64,000 nucleotides of DNA. Source: Hysterangium stoloniferum. Its lineage: Eukaryota > Basidiomycota > Agaricomycetes > Hysterangiales > Hysterangiaceae. A program made the translations under genes and the position numbers. Below the pieces are notes generated by a model. That model had not been told where the DNA came from, searched no databases, and was given only the letters and a program-made list of their open reading frames with translations. Of this stretch, positions 56,501 to 64,000 are shown in pieces. Positions within the stretch are counted from its first letter, which is position 1, and each line of letters starts with the position of its first letter. Where the stretch lies: assembly GCA_015178975.1 (NCBI GenBank), contig WHVD01000060.1:457085-521084 (forward strand), written 5' to 3'.

Positions 56501-57222
56501 TGTTACGACTGTGTCGTAACCCTTCGCAAACCGACGGCCCCCGATGGAATACCCTTGTTATACGTCTCCGACAATACAACACCTTGGAAGCCATCGGACC
56601 CCCGACGCTGACGTATGCTCTCCGGTCAATCAAACCCGACTACGCCTTTCTGTCTGGTTATGTTTTGACATGTCCCTTTCATCATGTTGATCCGTCTCAT
56701 CTTATGTTCCACATATGTCTAACTATATTTGTAGTCCTCGAACTATTTCCTTTTATCGTAATTTCCATTCTCGGTTATCATCGGCCTCCGAACTAATCAT
56801 AAACTTCCTGTTCCTAGTCAAGCTTATTGTTAATGCCGTTTTCCGCCCTCCTCCCCATTAGTACTTTCTAGACGCCTGTTACTTGTATATGAACTCGCTG
56901 TAATTGTAGTTACTAGGCAATCAGAATATCGACTCAGAATACCCTCATACGTCTGTAGCAGTCTCATACTAGGAGAATCTCTCTTCCGCCTTCGCGTGCG
57001 CTCGCCCACTCTCGGCCCGACCCCTTGGCCCGACACCTGACTTTTCCTTCGGTTCCGATCGGTGTCTTGCCGAAAGGTTCTTCTTAGGATTTAGTCTTCG
57101 CCTGTCCGAAATTTAAGGACAACCTACGGATATTTGCGAGGGCGCAGCATATAAGCTGAAGCCAAGTCCTTCCGATCGGTCCCCGTCGGCCACCGACATT
57201 AGTCAGTTTCTAGTTCTTAACA
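56501..57222 (+). repeat. 5' LTR (722 bp)
   Basis: TGTTACGACTGTG ... GTTCTTAACA. A TATA-like GTATATG lies at 56885-56891, about 30 bases before the motif AATCAGAATAT (56919-56929) that pairs with the primer-binding site. The transcript probably starts there. Confidence 0.95.
56885..56929 (+). promoter_or_regulatory. Predicted LTR promoter and R-region start
   Basis: TATA-like GTATATG at 56885-56891, followed about 30 bases later by AATCAGAATAT (56919-56929). If transcription starts at the latter, the 5' end of the RNA is the self-primer, as in Tf1. Confidence 0.55.
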
Positions 57223-57224
57223 GT

Positions 57225-57235
57225 ATATTCTGATT
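57225..57235 (+). promoter_or_regulatory. Self-priming primer-binding site
   Basis: ATATTCTGATT begins two bases after the LTR and is the exact reverse complement of AATCAGAATAT inside the LTR (56919-56929). No tRNA-like TGG start is present. The same geometry exists in G1. Confidence 0.72.
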
Positions 57236-57260
57236 TTACACTCGCATTTTCCGTCTAATC

Positions 57261-58559
57261 ATGCCTCCGAGGAAAAATGCCAAGCCTAGCGGCGAAGCAG
57301 AATCTTCCACTCTCAAGTCTCCTTTCCTGTATACAGCCCGAGCTACTCAGAAAACTCCGTTACCAGAAACCTCCGAAGAATCTCGCTTTGTGGAGATTAC
57401 CGGCGATGCTGAAGAAGTAACCGAAGCAACCGACCCCGAAGCAACTGAGGAGATTAACAATCAACCAGTTTCGGAACACGAACCCGAGGATGGCGACCAA
57501 CCTCAGGCTAGTGGCTCCAAGAAGTCTGCAAAGAAGAAACCGGCTCTCGACCCTGAAGAAACATGGGAATTGTTTTCAGGTACACTAGGATCCCTTAATG
57601 AATTCCTTAAAAGCAATATCAAGGAAAAGGAACCTGGGCAAACCCGAGTCAACAAACCCGAGCCATTTACTGGCTCAAACCCGAAGAAATTGCCGACATT
57701 TCTCATGCAATGTCGATTCAACTTTCGGGACCGCCCGGCTGCATTCGCAACGGATGACCGAAAGGTAAACTTCGCACTCTCATACCTTAAGGATTCCGCA
57801 GCAGCCTGGTTCGAACCCGCATTTTCTGGCCTCACCTCTGAAGACCCCGATTGGCTCCACGATTGGGATGCCTTTGTCAAGGAACTCGAAACCAACTTCG
57901 GCCCCTATGACCAAACTGGCGATGCAGAAACCGCGCTTTCTAATCTCAAAATGAAAGACACTCGGCACATCACCGATTATATCGTCCAGTTCAACAACCT
58001 CGCCGCGCGTTGCGACTGGGGCGATTCGGCCCTCCGATACCAGTTTTACTCCGGCCTTCCGTCTCGCCTCAAAGACGAAGTTTCCAAAGGAGAGACCGGC
58101 AAGCCGAAAACCCTCCCTCTCATGTGCCTGAAAGCCCAAAACACAGATGCTCGATACTGGGAACGACGTTCGGAAATCAGTCGCGAAAACCCGTCGGACA
58201 AAAAATCATCGGACAACAAGAATGCCAACAAGTCTGGTAACCAAAACACCAATAACACTGGCAACTCGACTTCCGATAAGAAGTCCGAAAACAAAGGGTC
58301 TAACGACAAAAAAGGCAAGGGCAAACAGTCGAATAAGTCTCAAGACAAAGACAAACCCGACCTAACTGGCAAACTCGGCTCCGATGGCAAGCTCCTACCA
58401 CAGGAAAAGCAACGCCGAAGGGACAACAACCTTTGTTTGTTGTGTGCAGATCCCGGACACCGAGTCGCTGCATGCCCAAAAGCCACAAAAGCCCGATCGG
58501 CCAATACGGCCACGACCTCACAACCGGCCAAGCCGGCTGCCGAGTCGAAAAAAGATTAA
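57261..58559 (+). CDS. gag: Gag polyprotein, 432 aa
   Basis: An open frame from ATG 57261, 39 bases after the LTR, to TAA at 58557-58559. The first ~130 residues are acidic and disordered. A capsid-like helical region follows (PFTGSNPKKLPTFLMQCRF, WFEPAFSGL, WDAFVKELETNFGPYD, ITDYIVQFNNLAAR, YQFYSGLPSRLKDE), then a Lys/Asn/Ser-rich basic linker and a CCHC zinc knuckle (CLLCADPGHRVAAC, about residues 394-407) that binds RNA. It ends in KPAAESKKD at the frameshift site. Undamaged, unlike the old G1 gag, with which it is colinear. Confidence 0.95.
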   Translation: MPPRKNAKPSGEAESSTLKSPFLYTARATQKTPLPETSEESRFVEITGDAEEVTEATDPEATEEINNQPVSEHEPEDGDQPQASGSKKSAKKKPALDPEETWELFSGTLGSLNEFLKSNIKEKEPGQTRVNKPEPFTGSNPKKLPTFLMQCRFNFRDRPAAFATDDRKVNFALSYLKDSAAAWFEPAFSGLTSEDPDWLHDWDAFVKELETNFGPYDQTGDAETALSNLKMKDTRHITDYIVQFNNLAARCDWGDSALRYQFYSGLPSRLKDEVSKGETGKPKTLPLMCLKAQNTDARYWERRSEISRENPSDKKSSDNKNANKSGNQNTNNTGNSTSDKKSENKGSNDKKGKGKQSNKSQDKDKPDLTGKLGSDGKLLPQEKQRRRDNNLCLLCADPGHRVAACPKATKARSANTATTSQPAKPAAESKKD

Positions 58560-61500
58560 GCAACTCTCTGGATTCCGTGCGGTTGGAGAGTTGCGTTGAA
58601 TCTCCTCGCACACCGGAAAATTGTCATCTTAACGCATCCGCATTGTATGATCCTAATTCTTTGTTCATAAATCTTACTTCGGAACCTCTCGGGAGTTTCA
58701 CTTTTCGAGCTCTCATAGATTCAGGTTCAACCCATTGTTTTATAGATACAAGTTTTTCCAGAAAAAATCAGTTGAAAACCTATGCAATAGATCCGATTCC
58801 GCTCCGACTTTTTGATGGTACCTCAAACTCCGTAATCTCGCAAACCTGCGAACTCCGACTTCGGTTCCCGTGTGGAACCTTTCAGACAGTTACGTTTTTT
58901 GTAACACAGTTGGACTCGAGCTGCTCCGTGGTTCTAGGACATAACTGGCTCACCCGCTATAATCCGTTGATTGATTGGGTATTGGGCAGTATCCATTTCC
59001 GAACCCCGTCGGCACCCGATACGACTGGTCCGTTTCCGCCTGTTTCGGCAAATATGGCCTCTACAGCACCTCCGGCCCCCGTGGCAAATCCGAGCTCTCC
59101 GCCGCCCGTCTCTCTAATAAACACCGCAGCTTTTATGAGAGCCATCAAGCTGGACGGCTCCCGAGCATTTACAGTCAATCTTAAAGTTGACGAAGTCACC
59201 GGTCGCTTCGCATCCCCGGTGACTGAACCGATCGCAGATTTAGAAGGTGTTCCTAAAAAATACCATGAATTTGCAGATGTCTTCAGTAAACAAAAAGCCG
59301 ATCGACTCGCCCCTCACAGGCCTTACGATTTGAAAATTGATATTGAAGATGGTTCACATCCGCCCCTAGGTCCGGTTTATCCTCTCTCGCAGTCCGAATT
59401 ATCGGCTATCCGAGATTTCTTGGATGAACACTTGGCTATAGGTTTTATCCGACCCTCAAAGTCTCCCTATGGAGCCCCTGTCCTATTCGTTCGGAAAAAA
59501 GACGGTTCCCTTCGACTTTGCGTTGACTTTCGAGGACTAAACGCGATTACTCGAAAAGACAAGTACCCATTACCACTAATCTCCGATTTACTCGACGCCC
59601 CTCGGAAGGCCCGAATTTATACAAAGATAGATCTCAAACACGCCTATCATTTGGTTCGGATCGCCGAAGGTGACGAATGGAAAACAGCTTTTCGCACTCG
59701 CTATGGTTCCTTTGAATGGTTAGTGATGCCTTTCGGCCTCACCAACACTCCGTCGGTCTTTCAACGTTTTATCAACGACGTCTTTTCCGACCTACTTGAC
59801 GTCTTTGTCATTGTGTACCTAGACGACATCCTCATCTTCTCCGAAGACCCTACACTTCATGATGAACACGTCCGTGAAGTCCTCCGAAGACTCCGAAAAC
59901 ATGGTCTTTTTGCGAATGGTAAAAAATGTTCTTTTGATGTCGACACGGTTGAATACTTAGGCTTCATGATGGAACCCGACGGTCTCCGCATGGACGACTC
60001 TAAAATTCAAGTCATTCAAGATTGGCCGGAACCCCGAAAGGTTAAAGATATTCAGTCCTTTTTAGGCTTCGCCAATTTTTATCGCCGTTTCATTCACAAT
60101 TACTCAAAAATTACCGTTCCGCTCACTCGTCTTACTCGCAAAGACACCCCGTGGAATTTCTCCGACGAATGCCGATCGGCATTCCAGGAATTGAAAAGTG
60201 CGTTTACATCCGCCCCTATTTTGTCGCACTGGAAACCCGACGTTCAACTCATCGTGGAAACTGATGCTTCGGACTATGCGCTTGCCGCGATATTGTCCAT
60301 TCTGGACACCGATGGTGAAGTACACCCAGTAGCTTTTCTGTCTCGCACATTTTCGGCGCCCGAACTCAACTACGACGTTCACGATAAGGAATTACTCGCA
60401 ATCTTTGAAGCTTTCAAGACATGGCGACATTATTTGGAGGGCTCGGCCCACCGGTAGATGTTATTACAGACCACAAAAATTTAGTTTACTTTTCAACCAC
60501 AAAACGTCTCACCCGTCGACAAGCTCGATGGTCCGAATACCTCTCTGCTTTCAACATGGTAATTCGCTTCCGTCCCGGCCGCCTTGGTGGAAAACCCGAC
60601 GCTATGACTAGACGATGGGACGTCTATCCTAAAGAGGGGAGTAGCGACTACGCCACAGTTAACCCGCATAATTTCAAACCTATGTTTTCATCGGAACAAC
60701 TGTCCGCATCTATCCGAGCCACTTACCTCATTCATCCAGTCTTGCGAAGTGTTATCCTTATGGATACCGAAAAGTTACATCAAGACATACTATCGGCAAT
60801 TCCATTAGACCCAGTCACCAAAGCACACCTCGATAACCCGTCCGACCCCGATCAACCCCGATGGTCATTAGACTCACAAGGTTTCATTCGACTTGACAAT
60901 CGCATTTATGTACCAGATTCCGACACCCTTCGGCTGCGAATCCTACAACATAAGCACGACCACCCAATCTCAGGACATTTCGGCCTCAATAAGACCCTCT
61001 CACTCATTAGAAGAGAATATACATGGCCCGGCATCCGAGATTTTGTTAAGCACTATTGTAAATCCTGTACTACGTGTTTACGCTCTAAATCACAGCGACA
61101 CAAACCATATGGCCTACTCAAACAATTACCGATACCGGAAAAACCCTGGAACTCGATTTCTATGGATTTTATCGAGCACCTGCCGGCATCCGAAGGTCAC
61201 ACAGCAATCCTAGTTGTTGTGGATCGGCTCTCAAAGCAAAGTATTTTCATTCCAACATATGACACGATAACATCTGTACAGTTAGCTGAATTATTCGTTA
61301 CCCATGTATTTTTCCAAGCATGGCGTTCCGTCGCATGTCACATCCGATCGCGGCTCCGAGTTTGTCTCTCACTTCTTTAGGTCACTCGGAAAAGCACTAG
61401 ACATGAAGTTACACTTCACTTTGGGCTATCACCCGGAAGGCGATGGACAAACCGAACGCATGAATCAAACCTTGGAGCAATACATCCGTGTCTATTGCAA

Positions 61501-62248
61501 CTATCAACAAGACAATTGGAAATCACTACTACCGCTGGCCGAATTCGCATACAACAACGCACCAAATGCCACTACTGGCATTTCGCCTTTCTTCGCAAAT
61601 AAAGGCTACAACCCCCAACATCGCAATCCACCCGGAACGCGATCTCGCATCCGCCTGTGCTCAAGACTTTGTTACAAACCTTGACGAGCTACATCAAGAA
61701 CTTCGTAAAAACTATCGCAATGGCTCAAGAACGATACCAACGGTCTGCGGATAAAAACCGACTTCCACCTCCTGATTTCAAGATTGGAGACCGAGTATTC
61801 GTTAAAGCCGAGTTTTTCCGAACCACTAGACCTTCTAAGAAGCTCTCTGAAAAATATTTAGGTCCTTTTGAAGTTATAGCACAAGCCGGCACGCTTTCAT
61901 GGACGCTTCGGCTCCCCGACAACATGCGTGCAGTACACCCGGTATTTCATGTATCCATGTTAGAACCTTGTGTTGCTAACAGTATACCCGATCGCATACA
62001 ACCACCACCTCCACCCGTGATCATCGACGGGGAACCCGAATTTGAAATATCGGAAAATCCTAGACTCCAAGATCGACAATCGCAGGCGATCGTGCAAGTT
62101 ACTTTATTTGGTCAAATGGACTGGCTATGAAGGTACAGATGAAGAAACTTCCTGGATTCTAGCCACCGAACTTGGCAATGCATCGGAAATTGTTTTAGCT
62201 TTCCATCAAACGTATCCGAACAAGCCTGGTCCTTTAGACTCTCTTTAG
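58433..62248 (+). CDS. pol: Pol polyprotein: protease, RT, RNase H, integrase, chromodomain (with frame breaks)
   Basis: Lies in the -1 frame relative to gag and probably begins at the frameshift site near 58548. Protease Asp motif ALIDSGSTHCF at about 58710. RT covers about 59200-60100, with YLDD at 59815-59826. RNase H starts at DASDYALAAIL (about 60265). The integrase has its zinc-binding domain (HDHPISGHFG ... CKSCTTC, about 60955-61080), core acidic residues in SMDFIEHLP, TSDRGSEF and GDGQTERMNQTLEQY, then the chromodomain CKLLYLVKWTGYEG (about 62090-62150). Stop at 62246-62248. The frame changes at about 60440, 61311, 61614, 61709 and 62055, each in a homopolymer run. Confidence 0.93.
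58547..58594 (+). promoter_or_regulatory. -1 ribosomal frameshift signal at the gag-pol overlap
   Basis: Six A (58548-58553) fill two gag Lys codons just before GAT TAA. After a six-base spacer GCAACTCTC (58560-58568) pairs with GAGAGTTGC (58586-58594), a 9-bp stem with a 17-base loop. Position and spacing equal those in G1, where the stem sequence differs but pairing is kept. Confidence 0.78.
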
Positions 62249-62370
62249 TCCTCGCACGGTAACCGACGGCCTCCTGGTTCTTCAAACATCAAGTCTCACT
62301 AGTCAATGCTTTCAATTTCAATTTTCAATTCACGTTTCAAAAAAAAGGGATAAAATCAATTATTATTTTG
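62249..62370. other. Convergent spacer between pol and the antisense gene
   Basis: About 120 bases, AT-rich, probably holding the 3' ends of both transcripts. Confidence 0.6.
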
Positions 62371-62393
62371 CTAACTACCCAAAGTACCCTCTA

Positions 62394-63375
62394 CTACTTC
62401 CCCTTCCTCCTCGGCCTCCGAAGCTCTTGCTTCACCGACGGCAACCGATATTCCCTTCCCTCCAGTTTCCTCCAAGGCCCTAACCGGCTCAACTTCGTCC
62501 GAACTAGGCAGCTCGAGATACTGCTCGAGCTGCCCCCCGACCCACTGTAACATGGCTGTCTGTTCTCCAATAGCCACCCCAGCAGTCGCATTTGCTCTTG
62601 TAGGAGCCCCTGCTGTCGCAGAGACTCGTTTCGCCACCGAGTGGTCTCCGAGAAGTACAACCGCATAAGGCGGTTCTGTTCCTCCATCGCGTCTGTCTGG
62701 CGCTCTCCGTAGATCACACCCACGTCGGCCCCCGGGTAGGTACAACCAAGTTTTTGACTCGCACACTCTTGACATGTGCGGCCCGACCGTTCGCCCGAGG
62801 ATGGCAAGCCCGGTTCCGAGCAGTGCAGCGGTTACACCTAGGATCGTTTTCAGGCCCCGCCTTGGGGGACTCCTTTTTGTCTCTATCACTAAAAGTCAGT
62901 AACAGCAAAAAATATATATATGCATAAATACCTTCGGGCTCGAAGGCCCCGCAGCCTCATCCTCATCTTCCTCGTCCTCTTCATCGGAGACCGACGGTGA
63001 TACTGCCTTTCGCTGAGAAGAAAACATTAGTAGAGATTCGCAGTGCGGTATTTCTCCTAACTTACCTTCCCTTCTCGTTTCTTTCTCGCCTCCTCCTCTC
63101 GGGCCGACCGGCCCCTGCCTGCTGTTTTTCCTCGCAAGATCAGCCTCCCGACGCTTGCGCGTAGCTTCCACCTCCGCCTGTCTCTTCTCCTCCGCCTCGG
63201 CCACCTCAATCGCTTTCAGCTCCTCCATCTCCTTTCGTTCCTCCTCCTCGCGTGCCTTTTTCCTTGCCTCGAGTTGGCGACGACGCTCTAGTGCATTCAG
63301 CGTCCCACTCGGACCCGACGCGGGAGTTACCGTCAGCCTCACAGGGATGGTCTTCGCCCCAGTGTTCATTGACAT
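62394..63375 (-). CDS. Antisense cysteine-cluster gene of the young gypsy element
   Basis: Opposite to pol, starting at 63375 about 170 bases from the 3' LTR. Exon 1 encodes a basic start (MSMNTGAKTIPVRLTVTPA) and a long charged coiled coil (ARKKAREEEERKEMEELKAI). An intron (63065 to about 63015) has a GTAAGT donor. Exon 2 is acidic (DEEDEEDEDEAAGPSSPK). A second intron starts at about 62932. Exon 3 carries two cysteine clusters (CNRCTARNRAC and CQECASQKLGC) and a helical tail with RWRNESLRQQGLLQEQMRLL. Single-base breaks occur at T5 runs (63125-63129 and 62874-62878) and near 62812. Function unknown; a zinc-binding, possibly nucleic-acid-binding protein. Confidence 0.7.
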
Positions 63376-63534
63376 TGTGTTTTGGAGGAAAGATTGAAGA
63401 GTAAAGCGCCTTGTAACCTCCCATTTCTTATATGCGAAAATTTTACCGGTCACATGACGTTCTGACACACAACCCGTAACCGACGTTGTTTTACGTACAC
63501 GATCTAGATTTTCGGCCTCCTTGGGATTTCGGCC

Positions 63535-63548
63535 AAATGAGGGGATAC
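63535..63548 (+). promoter_or_regulatory. Polypurine tract
   Basis: AAATGAGGGGATAC immediately before the 3' LTR. Counterpart of AAAGGGAGGGTAC in G2. Primes plus-strand DNA synthesis. Confidence 0.8.
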
Positions 63549-64000
63549 TGTTACGACTGTGTCGTAACCCTTCGCAAACCGACGGCCCCCGATGGAATAC
63601 CCTCGTTATACGTCTCCGACAATACAACACCTCGGAAGCCGTCGGACCCCCGACGCTGACGTATGCTCTCCGGTCAATCAAACCCGACTACGCCTTTCTG
63701 TCTGGTTATGTTTTGATATGTCCCTTTCATCATGTTGATCCGTCTCATCTTATGTTCCACATATGTCTAACTATATTTGTAGTCCTCGAACTATTTCCTT
63801 TTATCGTAATTTCCATTCTCGGTTATCATCGGCCTCCGAACTAATCATAAACTTCCTGTTCCTAGTCAAGCTTATTGTTAATGCCGTTTTCCGCCCTCCT
63901 CCCCATTAGTACTTTCTAGACGCCTGTTACTTGTATATGAACTCGCTGTAATTGTAGTTACTAGGCAATCAGAATATCGACTCAGAATACCCTCATACGT
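63549..64000 (+). repeat. 3' LTR, first 452 bp
   Basis: Same sequence as 56501-56952 apart from four transitions. The remaining ~270 bases lie beyond the window. Confidence 0.95.

Larger units (their letters stand above)
56501..64000 (+). mobile_element. Young chromodomain Ty3/gypsy retrotransposon (runs off the window)
   Basis: 5' LTR 56501-57222, leader, gag, pol, antisense gene, polypurine tract, and the first 452 bases of the 3' LTR (from 63549). The LTRs differ at four positions over those 452 bases (56556, 56585, 56593 and 56669), all transitions, so the insertion is recent. The preceding TGGGG (56496-56500) is the likely target duplication, and the right-hand partner should lie just beyond about 64270. 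Order and chromodomain place it with the Tf1/sushi-like chromoviruses. Confidence 0.95.

Noticed and set aside
56501..56633. N-terminal ~45 residues of the open frame at 55842-56633
   Set aside because: They are translated from the inserted gypsy LTR. The same residues reappear from the 3' LTR at 63549-63681, so the fused frame is an artefact.
57503..58324. Minus-strand ORFs opposite gag
   Set aside because: They overlap a well-supported gag with conserved motifs and show no domain. They are shadows of the gag codon pattern.

Overview
This 64-kb window looks like a transposon-rich part of a fungal nuclear genome, most likely a basidiomycete (Agaricomycetes-like). The clues are short GT-AG introns of about 50-65 bp in every recognisable gene, chromodomain Ty3/gypsy retrotransposons, a PIF/Harbinger transposon with a Myb-like partner gene, a fungal-type kinase-like gene and a multicopy DUF2235 hydrolase family. 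Few genes look like single-copy host genes: a two-zinc-finger protein (4287-5024) and a kinase-like gene (26929-27833). No rRNA, tRNA or CRISPR array was seen.

Layout. 1-2279: broken gypsy pol with a truncated Tc1-like transposon. 2280-7685: mostly unassigned, with the zinc-finger gene. 7686-12193: a complete 4.5-kb TA-flanked DD34E transposon with about 528-bp inverted repeats and two convergent genes. 12280-12344: a 65-bp Harbinger-type MITE. 12514-26440: a nest of LTR elements. An old minus-strand gypsy copy (G1; 5' LTR 22677-24343, gag start 22643, gag/protease down to 13858) was split by a second gypsy element (G2; 15601-21838, target duplication CTGGT). Solo LTRs of four families lie inside these, and a copia 3' end abuts the left side. 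26929-27833: kinase-like gene. 27938-29240: hairpin-rich repeat with a solo LTR inside.

29692-53756 is an array of segmentally duplicated DUF2235 (alpha/beta hydrolase) plus HEAT/ARM-like genes on the minus strand. There are two near-complete copies about 5.3 kb apart, a third split by two DNA transposons that both sit in introns, and several fragments, one of them inverted. The Harbinger element (48017-52229) carries a transposase and a Myb-like/coiled-coil gene. 53757-56500 has a second copy of the hairpin-rich repeat and the 3' end of an unidentified LTR element.

56501-64000 holds a young chromodomain gypsy element (5' LTR, gag, pol, antisense gene, start of the 3' LTR). Comparing it with the older G1 and G2 copies gives three mechanistic signals: a self-priming primer-binding site (11-12 nt complementary to the LTR, two bases after the LTR), a -1 frameshift signal at the gag-pol overlap with a covarying hairpin, and an intron-containing antisense gene downstream of pol with two cysteine clusters. 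Most reading-frame breaks in the young element and in the Harbinger Myb gene fall in homopolymer runs and may be sequencing indels. Nonsense and catalytic changes in the older DNA transposons are C-to-T type.
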